Source: JTS-RE37 sp963756115
Lineage (GTDB): Bacteria > Bacteroidota > Bacteroidia > Flavobacteriales > Flavobacteriaceae
Length of the DNA: 64,000 nucleotides
Direction of reading: 5' to 3'
NCBI GenBank assembly: GCA_963756115.1
Contig: CAVWMN010000010.1
Span: 496,001-560,000, forward strand
This document shows positions 35,280 through 44,643 of the stretch, piece after piece (within the stretch, counting starts at the first letter, position 1; each line of letters starts with the position of its first letter). The notes beneath the pieces are model-generated. The model ran no database searches. It had not been told where the DNA came from and saw nothing but the letters and a program-made list of their open reading frames with translations. A program made the position numbers and the translations under genes.

Positions 35280-35586
35280 TAATCACGATTCTATCTGCCA
35301 TATTTGGAAGTGAGATTCCTACTATTGGCAAAGCAATTCGTTTTAAAATTGTATAGAATTAATTAATTTATGTGCCAATTTGGGCAAATATCCTCAATAT
35401 ACGACTGAAGTCACGCACAATTTTGCGTTGAAAAGAAATGAATAAAATTGAAATCCCCCCGCTCATTTAAAGTTGTCTATTTGGTTATGGCAGTAAAGAC
35501 TAAAAGATTGTCCTTACTGCTAATGAAGCCCTGGGGGCAAGAAAATCCTTGAATTAAAATTCCGAAATATCAACCAAAACCATCGT
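35280..35586. other. A/T-rich intergenic region with a stem-loop
   Basis: 307 bp without a convincing gene, A/T-rich. Contains an 11-bp stem with one mismatch, GCAGTAAAGAC (35490-35500) / GTCCTTACTGC (35510-35520), with a nine-base loop, 66 bp before protein C. There is no T-run after it, so it may be a regulatory RNA hairpin or an operator rather than a terminator. Confidence 0.5.
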
Positions 35587-36204
35587 ATGATACAGAACTA
35601 TTCATTGAGACACATCGCCGTTCTCCTGATTATTGTAGCCTGCCCAATAAATTTACAGGGACAGGACCAGCTATTTGCTGAAAACAAGTCCGGAAAATCC
35701 CGGGTAAGCGGGCATGCGGGTACCGGGAACTTGAAATTGTTGAAGAACCCATTCGCTACGGGGAAAGGAAATATGAGGAAAAAAGTGGTGATTATGCTGA
35801 AAGTAGATGTGGACAGTATTTTAAAACTGAATAATCCGAGTGAGACGGATATTCTTAAATACTGCACATTATCGGATAACAAAAACCGTACAGATTCTTA
35901 TCCTAAGACGTTCCTATCCAACGTCTATAGTGGTAAGCGGGTTAAATGGAAGGATAGCTCTATTAATAGCGGTAAAGTCAAAATTGATTCGATTACCCTC
36001 AATTCCGGCGAACCGATTCTATTTAGGAAAGGTCCGACCCTAAAACGCAAATGGTTCAGACTTTCCGGGCGTGTAAAAAAAGCTAAAGAGTTAAAAAAAC
36101 TGGCCAATATGGAAAGCCTGTATACGATACATTTTAAAATTAAAAAGGACGGGAAATGGTACGGCACCTATAAGATAGACCCAAAATTAAAAGCTAACAA
36201 CTGA
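35587..36204 (+). CDS. Exported AidA/PixA-like protein C, paired with cyclase 2
   Basis: 205 residues. Signal peptide about 1-26 (CPINLQGQ). The mature part starts with about 40 polar residues, then KKVVIMLKVDVDSILKLNNP, very like the AidA/PixA opening (V-D-T-D-S-I-L...NPS), SGKRVKWK, KVKIDSITL, then a very basic loop (KRKWFRLSGRVKKAKELKK) and the ending YTIHFKIKKDGKWYGTYKID-PKLKANN. The gene ends 4 bp before the GTG of cyclase 2. Its leader (RHIAVLLIIV...GQDQ) closely resembles that of the cyclase (RQIAVILLVV...GQDQ). Likely a periplasmic partner or regulator of the cyclase (inference). Confidence 0.72.
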   Translation: MIQNYSLRHIAVLLIIVACPINLQGQDQLFAENKSGKSRVSGHAGTGNLKLLKNPFATGKGNMRKKVVIMLKVDVDSILKLNNPSETDILKYCTLSDNKNRTDSYPKTFLSNVYSGKRVKWKDSSINSGKVKIDSITLNSGEPILFRKGPTLKRKWFRLSGRVKKAKELKKLANMESLYTIHFKIKKDGKWYGTYKIDPKLKANN

Positions 36205-36208
36205 TTTC

Positions 36209-38089
36209 GTGAACTTCAAGTGGAGACAGATCGCAGTGATCCTGTTAGTGGTAACAGGGACATATACATGTATCCGGGGACAGGACCAGCGTATTGCAGA
36301 CAGCCTGGCCGGGATCTACCGGGAGGGTCACCTTGCCGGTACTGAAAAGATGGAACTGCTGAAAAACCTGGCCTTCCATGAGAGCAAAGACCTTGATTTG
36401 GGTCTTTCCTATGCAGATGAACTCATCGCTTTAGCCCTGGAGGCGAACAACCAGGCATACCTTCATAGCGGCTACCTTCAGAGAGGGAATAAGAACGCGT
36501 TGGCTGGTCAGATGGAAAAGGCCCTCGAGGCTTATTTTCAAAGCGTGAATGCTGCATCTGCCATTAACTCCCGTGTTGGGGAAGGCATTGGCTATATGGC
36601 GGTAGGCGACATCTACTCCCAGAAAAATGACAGCAGCAATGCATCCCGGTATTACGCGAGGGCCATCGAGATCCTGCGAAAAACCGATCACCCCATCTCA
36701 CTGGCTACTGCTCTGCTCAATGCAGGGGAATACCACATCCAAAATGGCCACTATGACAAGGCCCTGGTCTACCTAAAGGAAGCCGGGCCCATTTTTGAAC
36801 AGGAGAAACACGAGAGTGGGACCGCTTATACGCTGGGCAATATGGGAATGGTTTATGCCGGCCAGGGAGAGAACAAGGCAGCCAGGAATAATTTTTCCGG
36901 GGCGATCACTCAATTGGAATTATTACAGGATTATGCTGCAATTGCCGAATACCTGGTTTATCTTTCTCAGGTCCATGCCCGGCTTGGCAACATTCCGTCA
37001 GCTGTGCGTGCCGCCCAAAGAAGCCTTGAGATGGCCGTTACCTATGGTTTGAGGAACCGGATTGGGCCCGCCCACCTCCAGCTGGCCAACCTGTACGAAG
37101 AATTGGGCAAACCAGAAGAATCATATCCTCATTTTAAGGAATACATTGCCTACCGCGATAGTTTGAATAACCTGGCCACCATCCGGCAAATGGCCAATTT
37201 ACAGACCAACTTTGAAGTTTCCCAGATGCAGACGGCAGTAGACCTTCTTGAAAAGGAGGCAGAGATCCAGAAATTGAAGGCGGGCAGGCAGGGAAATATC
37301 ATCCTGGCTGCGGTCATTGCCCTGGGCTTCGTACTATTTCTCATCCTGGCTCTATACAACCGCTACAATTACATACGGAAAACCAAGCAGATTATTGAAG
37401 AAGAAAAAAACAGGTCTGATATTCTGTTACAGAACATCCTTCCGGAAGAAACCGCCCTGGAATTGAAAATGCACGGGAAGGTCCGGGCCAAGAAATTTGA
37501 ATCGGTTTCCGTACTTTTTACCGATTTTGAAATGTTTACTATGCATTCTGAAAAGCTATCCCCGGAGGATCTGGTGGCCAGTGTGGATTTTTATTTTTCA
37601 AGTTTTGACCAGATCATTGAGAAGCACAAGCTGGAAAAAATAAAAACGGTTGGCGATGCATATATGTGCGCCGGTGGTTTGCCATATCCTAGTAAGGATC
37701 ATGCCACTAGGATAATTGAGGCTGCATTTGATATTATCGATTTTGTAAAAAAGGCGAGTCAAGATCCCGATGTAAAAGCAAACCATTTTGACATCCGGAT
37801 CGGAATCAATAGTGGCCCGGTTGTAGCAGGGGTAGTTGGAACCAAGAAATTCGCCTACGATATATGGGGGGATACGGTCAATGTTGCAGCCCGTATGGAA
37901 TCCAATTCCAAAGCCGGGAAGGTCAATATTTCCGCCAACACGTATGAACTGGTAAAGGACTTCTATAACTGTGAGTACAGGGGACAGATAGCAGTCAAAA
38001 ACAGGGGCACCATGAAGATGTATTATGTTAAAAGCCCAAAAACCACCCGCGCAGGTGAACACGGCTTACACGCTTCCATTTCCACTTAA
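36209..38089 (+). CDS. Membrane-anchored TPR adenylate cyclase 2
   Basis: 626 residues, GTG start 4 bp after protein C (no other start fits the leader). Signal peptide 1-24, TPR repeats about 28-320, coiled coil 325-360, membrane helix 363-384, cyclase domain 425-605. Catalytic set complete: Asp439 and Asp483 (metals), Lys479 and Asp551 (adenine), Asn558 and Arg562. It should make cAMP in the cytosol while its TPR part faces the periplasm. About the same layout as cyclase 1 throughout, so the two modules arose by duplication. The last 15 residues are a polar tail absent from cyclase 1. Confidence 0.9.
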   Translation: MNFKWRQIAVILLVVTGTYTCIRGQDQRIADSLAGIYREGHLAGTEKMELLKNLAFHESKDLDLGLSYADELIALALEANNQAYLHSGYLQRGNKNALAGQMEKALEAYFQSVNAASAINSRVGEGIGYMAVGDIYSQKNDSSNASRYYARAIEILRKTDHPISLATALLNAGEYHIQNGHYDKALVYLKEAGPIFEQEKHESGTAYTLGNMGMVYAGQGENKAARNNFSGAITQLELLQDYAAIAEYLVYLSQVHARLGNIPSAVRAAQRSLEMAVTYGLRNRIGPAHLQLANLYEELGKPEESYPHFKEYIAYRDSLNNLATIRQMANLQTNFEVSQMQTAVDLLEKEAEIQKLKAGRQGNIILAAVIALGFVLFLILALYNRYNYIRKTKQIIEEEKNRSDILLQNILPEETALELKMHGKVRAKKFESVSVLFTDFEMFTMHSEKLSPEDLVASVDFYFSSFDQIIEKHKLEKIKTVGDAYMCAGGLPYPSKDHATRIIEAAFDIIDFVKKASQDPDVKANHFDIRIGINSGPVVAGVVGTKKFAYDIWGDTVNVAARMESNSKAGKVNISANTYELVKDFYNCEYRGQIAVKNRGTMKMYYVKSPKTTRAGEHGLHASIST

Positions 38090-38276
38090 TGGAGGTTATC
38101 TAATACCATTAGGAATACTGACGTGAGCTACCTGTATCCCCTACAATTTTGTACCTTTACAGCTGTATTTTGGGCAGATTCCGGGTGCCGGACGAATTTG
38201 AATTACAGGCCGGATCTGCCTGCAAGCCAAGTTGCCCTTCCAACTAAGATTCATTTAAAATTAAATATAGAACAAG

Positions 38277-39161
38277 ATGAAAATAATTCCGTTTACCGTT
38301 GCCCTTATCCTCAGCTTTTCCAATGCATTCGGGACTGCCCAAATTAACAATCCCAGGACCGAAACCATAACATTAAATGGCAATTGCAACCTGTGTAAAA
38401 GCATAATCGAGGACGCAGGCTCCCTCAAAAATGTTGCAGCCGTGGAATGGGATCAAAACACCCAAACAGCCACCCTGGTTTACAACGAAGAAAGAACAAC
38501 CCGGGAAGAGGTCCTGAAACGAATTGCCCTGGCGGGCTTCGACAATGAACTGTTCTATGCTCCGGATGAAGCTTATGCCGCCTTACCAGCTTGCTGCCGC
38601 TATCAACGGAACAAGCCCGAACAAAGATCTGTAGCAGGGGATATGGCTGAGACCGGAAATGCCCACGTAAATATGGAAATGCCCATGGAAAAACACATGG
38701 AGCATGCAACTAAAGAGGATGTTCCCGGCAGTAATCCCCTTGATCCGGTTTTTGAGGCATATTTTACCGTGAAGGATGCCCTGGTGGATTCAGATGCCGC
38801 CGCTGCTTCACAGCGTGCCGCCGATTTATTGAAAGCTTTGGAAGGCGTGGACATGGGTTCATTGGAAATGGATGCCCACATGGTCTGGATGAAAGTCAAA
38901 GACAATTTGATGGATCGATCCAAAAAAATGGCAGCTGCAAAGGATATTGAAAAGATGAGGAATGATTTCAGGGATCTCTCCGAAAATATGTATAGCCTCC
39001 TTAAGGCTTCCAAAATGGAAAAGCCTGCCTATTACCAGTTTTGCCCCATGGCGAACAAAGGCCAGGGTGCCAACTGGCTGAGTCTCGACAGTGAGGTTAA
39101 AAACCCATATTATGGTACGCAAATGCTGAGTTGTGGCAAAACAGTAGAAACCATCCAGTAA
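38277..39161 (+). CDS. Exported HMA-like / DUF3347 copper-binding protein
   Basis: 294 residues. Signal peptide about 1-21. Residues 28-100 are a heavy-metal-associated fold with Cys37 and Cys40 in LNGNCNLCK. A His/Met-rich linker (MEMPMEKHMEH) follows, then a DUF3347 domain (about 155-294) with YQFCPMANKGQG, the Cys/Met motif seen in CusB-like and copper-binding proteins. Periplasmic copper chaperone or buffer. First gene of the copper operon; the next gene starts directly after its TAA with no gap. TACCTTTA at 38152-38159 is a possible -7 box. Confidence 0.85.
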   Translation: MKIIPFTVALILSFSNAFGTAQINNPRTETITLNGNCNLCKSIIEDAGSLKNVAAVEWDQNTQTATLVYNEERTTREEVLKRIALAGFDNELFYAPDEAYAALPACCRYQRNKPEQRSVAGDMAETGNAHVNMEMPMEKHMEHATKEDVPGSNPLDPVFEAYFTVKDALVDSDAAAASQRAADLLKALEGVDMGSLEMDAHMVWMKVKDNLMDRSKKMAAAKDIEKMRNDFRDLSENMYSLLKASKMEKPAYYQFCPMANKGQGANWLSLDSEVKNPYYGTQMLSCGKTVETIQ

Positions 39162-39722
39162 ATGGAGCTTTCTATCCGGAATATGGTATGCCGCCGCTGT
39201 TTACTGGTGGTCAGGTCCGAACTCGAGAAACTGGGGTTGCATCCGGTTTCCGTAGAGCTGGGTAAGGTCATACTGGAGGAAGATTCCATAGATGAGCAAA
39301 GACCCGAACTCGACGCTAACCTAAGGGCCCTGGGCTTTGAAATCATCGATGATAAAAAAAGTAAGACCATCGATAAGATTAAGACACTGATCATAGAATT
39401 GATCCACAACCAGGATAACAACCTCAACGGGAATCTTTCGCAATACCTGTCCGGCCAACTCATGCAGGATTACAATTCCCTGAGCAACCTTTTTTCCGAA
39501 GTGACCAATACGACGATCGAAAAATACTTCATAGCCCAGAAAATTGAACGGGTAAAGGAACTGCTGATGTACGATGAATTGACATTGAAAGAGATCGCCT
39601 ATAAACTCAATTACAGCAGTGTAGCCTACCTGAGCAACCAGTTCCGGAAAATAACCGGTTTTTCACCGAGTTATTACAAGCAGTTAAAAAACCAGAAACG
39701 AAAACAGATCGAAGATCTGTAA
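39162..39722 (+). CDS. HMA-AraC fusion, putative copper-sensing regulator
   Basis: 186 residues. Residues 1-65 resemble a heavy-metal-associated domain with Cys10 and Cys13 in NMVCRRCLL. Residues about 95-186 are an AraC double HTH (TLKEIAYKLNYSSVAYLSNQFRKITGFSP). The natural reading is that Cu(I) binds the CxxC and alters DNA binding; target most likely this operon. Starts 0 bp after the preceding gene, so translation is coupled. Such fusions occur next to copper ATPases in Bacteroidota and are distinct from CueR and CopY. Confidence 0.85.
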   Translation: MELSIRNMVCRRCLLVVRSELEKLGLHPVSVELGKVILEEDSIDEQRPELDANLRALGFEIIDDKKSKTIDKIKTLIIELIHNQDNNLNGNLSQYLSGQLMQDYNSLSNLFSEVTNTTIEKYFIAQKIERVKELLMYDELTLKEIAYKLNYSSVAYLSNQFRKITGFSPSYYKQLKNQKRKQIEDL

Positions 39723-39813
39723 ATCTTACAACTCATTCCCAAAATTACGTAATACGCATGTGTCTTTTAATCAGGAACTTTGGGGTATTAAGTTGAACCA
39801 AAACCTGTTAACA

Positions 39814-42306
39814 ATGACACATTCGTATCAAATCCATGGAATGACCTGCAATGGGTGCCGCACCCATGTACAGGAAGCACTCAGTGCTGTACAAGGTGTA
39901 AAAAATGCGAGCGTTGACCTGGACCGGGGCACTGCTACCATCGAAATGGACTCCCATATACAATTAGACAATTTTCAGGAGGCATTGGACGGCATCAATG
40001 GCCATTATACCATTTCGCTGCCCGGAAAGGAACCAGCACATTCGCACCATAAGATGGAACCGCCTAAAGGTAACGGGACCGGGACGTTTTATTGCCCCAT
40101 GCATTGCGAAGGGGAAAAAACTTATCACCAGCCCGGCAATTGCCCGGTATGCGGGATGGACCTGGTGGAAGAGGTAAACATGTCCGCCAAAGATAGTCGT
40201 TACACATGTCCGATGCATCCCGAAATTATTTCGGATGAACCCGGTTCCTGCCCCATTTGCGGGATGGACCTGGTGCCCATGGCGGCCGATGATTCGGCAG
40301 AAGACGCCACCTATAAAAAACTGCTGAAAAAGTTCTGGATAGCAGTGGCATTTACGCTGCCAATTTTCCTGATCGCCATGTCGGAAATGATCCCCAACAA
40401 TCCTTTGTATGAAATTTTGGATCAAAAAAACTGGAACTATGTCCAATTTGCATTGTCCATTCCTGTAGTATTTTATGCCACCTGGATGTTCTTTGAGCGG
40501 GCTTGGAGATCGCTGCGCTCTATGAACCTCAATATGTTTACGCTCATTGGAATAGGTTCGGGCATTGCCTGGGTCTTCAGTGTATTTGCACTCCTGTTCC
40601 CTTCCTTGTTCCCACAGGATTTCAGGACCCATGAAGGGAACGTTTTTGTTTATTTTGAAGCTGCCACCGTGATCCTCACCCTGGTGCTGTTAGGCCAGTT
40701 ACTGGAAGCCCGGGCGCACAGCCAAACCAGCGGGGCCATCAAATCCCTGCTGAAACTGGTTCCTTCAGTGGCTACTATTATTGTAGACGGGGAGGAAAAG
40801 GTGATCGCCATCGACAAGATCAAAGAAGGAGACCTCCTCCGGGTTAAACCCGGTGACAAGATCCCTGTAGACGGTACCATCATGGAAGGCAATAGTACGG
40901 TGGATGAGTCCATGATCACGGGGGAACCCATTCCGGTCGATAAAAAATCAGATGACCCGGTTACCTCCGGAACCATCAATGGCGTAGGGTCCTTTGTGAT
41001 GAAAGCTGAGAAAGTAGGTTCTGAAACCCTGCTGTCCCAGATCATCCATATGGTAAATACCGCAAGTAGGTCCAAAGCACCCATCCAGAAACTGGCAGAC
41101 AGGATATCGAAGTATTTTGTGCCCATAGTGATTTTCACTTCCATTATTACATTTATTATATGGGCCGTTTATGGCCCTGAACCGGCATATGTCTTTGCCT
41201 TTGTGAATGCCATTGCCGTGTTGATCATTGCCTGTCCATGTGCCCTGGGACTGGCCACACCCATGTCGGTCATGGTTGGAGTGGGACGTGGTGCGCAAGC
41301 TGGAATCCTGATCAAGAATGCCGAAGCCCTGGAAAAAATGGACAAGGTTGATACCCTTATAATCGACAAGACAGGGACCATCACCGAAGGTAAACCCTCT
41401 GTTGAAAGCGTAGTGGTTTTCCCGGGAACAGAAGAGGAAAACGTGATCGCACTGATTGCCTCATTGAACCAACCTAGTGAACATCCACTAGCGGAAGCAA
41501 TAGTACGGTATGGTAAATTGAAACAAAGCCCACTTTCAAAGGTAACGGATTTTGAAGCCGTAGCAGGGAAAGGGGTAATCGGGACAGTGGGTACTACCCA
41601 TGTTGCTTTGGGTAATGACAAACTAATGCACCATTTATCTGTCTCGATCCCGGATCCCCTTACCGCACAGGTTGAACAAGAGCAGGAACAGGGCAAGACC
41701 GTATCGTATATTGCTATCGACCATAAAGCCATTGGTTATGTTAGCATTTTCGATGCCATAAAGGAAAGCAGTAAAAAGGCCATTTCCGAACTCAGGCAAA
41801 TGGGGATAGAAGTGATCATGCTCACCGGGGACAACAAGAATACGGCCAAAGCAGTTGCGCACAAATTAAACCTGGACCTGTATAAGGCCGAATGCCTCCC
41901 AGCTGATAAACTAGCAGAAATAAAGTCACTGCAGGAACAGGGTAAGGTTGTGGCAATGGCCGGGGATGGAATCAATGACGCACCGGCACTGGCCCAATCT
42001 GATGTAGGTATTGCCATGGGTACCGGGACCGATGTGGCCATCGAAAGCGCGGTCCTTACCCTGGTGAAGGGAGACCTGCAGGGAATCGTGAAGGCTAAAA
42101 AACTTAGTCACAAGGTAGTAAAGAACATCAAAGAAAATTTGTTCTTCGCTTTTGTGTACAATGTTATCGGCGTTCCTGTGGCAGCAGGAGTTTTATATCC
42201 TGTCTTCGGACTTTTATTATCCCCTATGATTGCGGCCCTGGCCATGAGCTTCAGTTCCGTATCCGTGATAGCGAACTCCCTTAGGTTGCGGTCTGTAAAA
42301 ATTTAA
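39814..42306 (+). CDS. copA: Copper-exporting P1B-type ATPase CopA
   Basis: 830 residues from ATG 39814 (MTHSYQIHGMTCNGC); the GTG at 39760 would add 18 residues unlike the family. An N-terminal HMA domain with Cys12/Cys15 is followed by two short CPMH-type metal-binding modules (about 92-118 and 130-156: YTCPMHPE...CPICGMDLV). Then eight membrane helices with the transport motif Cys474-Pro-Cys476, the actuator TGE (370), phosphorylation Asp518 in DKTGT, HPLAEA and GDGINDAP. It uses ATP to export Cu(I) from the cytosol. Third gene of the copper operon; its stop is 18 bp before the oxidase start. Confidence 0.95.
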   Translation: MTHSYQIHGMTCNGCRTHVQEALSAVQGVKNASVDLDRGTATIEMDSHIQLDNFQEALDGINGHYTISLPGKEPAHSHHKMEPPKGNGTGTFYCPMHCEGEKTYHQPGNCPVCGMDLVEEVNMSAKDSRYTCPMHPEIISDEPGSCPICGMDLVPMAADDSAEDATYKKLLKKFWIAVAFTLPIFLIAMSEMIPNNPLYEILDQKNWNYVQFALSIPVVFYATWMFFERAWRSLRSMNLNMFTLIGIGSGIAWVFSVFALLFPSLFPQDFRTHEGNVFVYFEAATVILTLVLLGQLLEARAHSQTSGAIKSLLKLVPSVATIIVDGEEKVIAIDKIKEGDLLRVKPGDKIPVDGTIMEGNSTVDESMITGEPIPVDKKSDDPVTSGTINGVGSFVMKAEKVGSETLLSQIIHMVNTASRSKAPIQKLADRISKYFVPIVIFTSIITFIIWAVYGPEPAYVFAFVNAIAVLIIACPCALGLATPMSVMVGVGRGAQAGILIKNAEALEKMDKVDTLIIDKTGTITEGKPSVESVVVFPGTEEENVIALIASLNQPSEHPLAEAIVRYGKLKQSPLSKVTDFEAVAGKGVIGTVGTTHVALGNDKLMHHLSVSIPDPLTAQVEQEQEQGKTVSYIAIDHKAIGYVSIFDAIKESSKKAISELRQMGIEVIMLTGDNKNTAKAVAHKLNLDLYKAECLPADKLAEIKSLQEQGKVVAMAGDGINDAPALAQSDVGIAMGTGTDVAIESAVLTLVKGDLQGIVKAKKLSHKVVKNIKENLFFAFVYNVIGVPVAAGVLYPVFGLLLSPMIAALAMSFSSVSVIANSLRLRSVKI

Positions 42307-42324
42307 TTGACAAACCCTGCTAAA

Positions 42325-44613
42325 ATGAAACAAATGAATCATAGTAAATTGACGCTGCTGCTCACCGGCACCCTTATTATAATAGCGGTCGGTTCGGTTA
42401 TGGCTCAGCAGGTGGTCCGGTACGACCTCTACGTAAGGGACACCCTGGTGAATTTTTCAGGCAAGGAAAAAAGGGCAATTGCTGTCAATGGTCAGATACC
42501 CATGCCCACCCTTACCTTTACGGAAGGGGATATTGCTGAAATCTACGTGCACAACGAACTTAAGGAAGGTACCTCCCTTCACTGGCATGGAGTATTCCTG
42601 CCCAATCCCGAAGATGGGGTGCCATATCTGACACAAATGCCGATAGCACCCAACACTGTTCATAAATATACCTTTCCCATCATCCAAAGCGGTACCCATT
42701 GGTACCACAGTCATTCTGGCATGCAGGAACAGATCGGAATGTACGGATCCTTTGTTATGAATAAAAAACAAGATGATCCCACTTTTAGGAAAGGGATCGA
42801 TGACCTCCCCGCTGTACCGGTTATATTAAGTGAATGGACTGATCTTGATCCGGATAATGTCCACAGGATGCTGCACAATGCGAGTGATTGGTTCGCCATC
42901 AAAAAAGGGACCACCCAAAGCTATCTGGAAGCCATTCGGGAAGGACATTTTAAAACTAAATTCAACAATGAATGGAAACGGATGCTGGCCATGGATGTCA
43001 GTGATGTATACTATGAAAAATTCCTGATCAATGGTTTAAATCAATTACAGATCCCCGAATTCAAGGCAGGGGAAAGGGTAAGGCTCCGGATAGCCAATGC
43101 CGGCGCGTCCTCCTATTTCTGGCTCAAATATGCAGGCGGCAGGATGACTGTTGTTGGCAATGACGGGAACGACGTAGAACCCGTAGCAGTAGACCGACTT
43201 ATCATAGGCGTGTCGGAGACCTATGATATCTTGGTGGATATACCGGCTGAAGGTACAGCATACGAACTTTTGGTTACCCCGGAAGACCGTACGGGCTCTG
43301 CATCCCTCTACCTCGGGGACGGCATAAAACAACTGGCAGCACCACTTCCCAGGCTCAGGTATTTTGAAGGCATGAAAATGATGAACGACATGATGAATAT
43401 GGACGGGAGCATGGACGACATGGGCATGGATATGAGCCTTCAGCAAATGGACATGAATACGGTTATGTACCCCGAGATCAGCGGGGCAAAGGCCGATACG
43501 AAAAGCACAGGAACTCGCAAAAAAAGCAAAAAAAAGGAGGGGGGGGAGATGGATGAACCAATGGACCATTCCCAGCATGATATGGGCATGGCCACCGGGC
43601 TGGTAACCCTTAATTATGCCATGTTAAAATCCCCGCAACCCACGCAACTCCCCCCCGATGGACCCATTCGGGAATTGCGGTTTGAACTCACAGGCAACAT
43701 GAACCGGTATGTCTGGAGCATGGATAACAAGGTTCTGGCGGAAACAGACAAGATCCTTATCAAAAAAGGGGAAAACATTCGGATAGTCCTGGTCAACCAA
43801 TCCATGATGCGGCACCCGATGCACCTGCACGGTCATGATTTCCGGGTTTTGAACGGACAGGAAGCATATGCCCCGCTTAAGAATGTGCTGGACATTATGC
43901 CCATGGAAACCGATACCATTGAGTTTAATGCGAATATCGAGGGCGATTGGTTTTTTCACTGCCATATTTTGTACCATATGATGTCCGGGATGAACAGGGT
44001 GTTCAGTTATGAAAAGCAATCCCCCAATCCGTATGTGCCCAATAAGGCCTGGGCATACAAAAAACTGCAGGCGGAGAGCAATGCGTTTCATGTGATGGCA
44101 GAAAATGATTTTGCAACGAATGGCAACGACGGGATGGCCATGATGGCAAATACGCGCTGGAGTATTGGAACGGAGTGGCGTTTGGGATACACGAATATGC
44201 ACGGATATGAGTCCGAAACTCATATCGGCAGGTATATCGGCAGGATGCAATGGCTGATGCCCTTTGTGGGATTCGACTGGCGGTATCGGGAAATGGGACA
44301 TAATGAGGTTGAAAAAAACCTGTTTGGGCAGAAAAACACCAAGGATACCCGGGCCGTTTTGAGTTTGGGAGCCGAATATACCTTACCTTTATTAGTGATA
44401 GCACAGGCTGAGATATTTACCGATGGAAATATACGATTTCAGTTAATGCGCGAAGACATTCCCGTATCTCCCCGGCTCCGGATGAGTTTTATGGTAAATA
44501 CGGATACCGAATACATGACCGGTTTGAAGTATATACTATCAAAAAATATGGGGCTTACTACCCATTATGACAGCGACATGGGATGGGGCCTTGGCCTTTC
44601 CCTGAATTATTAG
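42325..44613 (+). CDS. Multicopper oxidase fused to a CopB-like C-terminal domain
   Basis: 762 residues from ATG 42325 (TTG 42307 is an alternative). Signal peptide 1-28 (VMAQ). Cupredoxin domains carry the copper sites: LHWHG (His86, His88), HWYHSH (His125, His128, His130), HPMHLHGHDF and FFHCHILYHMMSGM. Between them a Met/His-rich segment (about 350-430, MMNDMMNMDGSMDDMGMDM) binds copper in CopA/PcoA oxidases. The last about 170 residues (WSIGTEWRLGY...WLMPFVGFDWRYR...LSLGAEYTLP) look like the CopB outer-membrane barrel, normally a separate protein. It oxidises Cu(I) in the periplasm. Confidence 0.88.
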   Translation: MKQMNHSKLTLLLTGTLIIIAVGSVMAQQVVRYDLYVRDTLVNFSGKEKRAIAVNGQIPMPTLTFTEGDIAEIYVHNELKEGTSLHWHGVFLPNPEDGVPYLTQMPIAPNTVHKYTFPIIQSGTHWYHSHSGMQEQIGMYGSFVMNKKQDDPTFRKGIDDLPAVPVILSEWTDLDPDNVHRMLHNASDWFAIKKGTTQSYLEAIREGHFKTKFNNEWKRMLAMDVSDVYYEKFLINGLNQLQIPEFKAGERVRLRIANAGASSYFWLKYAGGRMTVVGNDGNDVEPVAVDRLIIGVSETYDILVDIPAEGTAYELLVTPEDRTGSASLYLGDGIKQLAAPLPRLRYFEGMKMMNDMMNMDGSMDDMGMDMSLQQMDMNTVMYPEISGAKADTKSTGTRKKSKKKEGGEMDEPMDHSQHDMGMATGLVTLNYAMLKSPQPTQLPPDGPIRELRFELTGNMNRYVWSMDNKVLAETDKILIKKGENIRIVLVNQSMMRHPMHLHGHDFRVLNGQEAYAPLKNVLDIMPMETDTIEFNANIEGDWFFHCHILYHMMSGMNRVFSYEKQSPNPYVPNKAWAYKKLQAESNAFHVMAENDFATNGNDGMAMMANTRWSIGTEWRLGYTNMHGYESETHIGRYIGRMQWLMPFVGFDWRYREMGHNEVEKNLFGQKNTKDTRAVLSLGAEYTLPLLVIAQAEIFTDGNIRFQLMREDIPVSPRLRMSFMVNTDTEYMTGLKYILSKNMGLTTHYDSDMGWGLGLSLNY

Positions 44614-44643
44614 GCGTACCCTTCACATACTAAAGCACGGCAA

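Noticed and set aside
34662..36204. Horizontally acquired island
   Set aside because: The A/T-rich composition is suggestive, but there is no integrase, repeat boundary, tRNA or insertion sequence, and the cyclases on both sides look native.
39964..40632. 222-codon minus-strand ORF inside copA
   Set aside because: Antisense to the metal-binding and membrane part of the ATPase; no independent signal.
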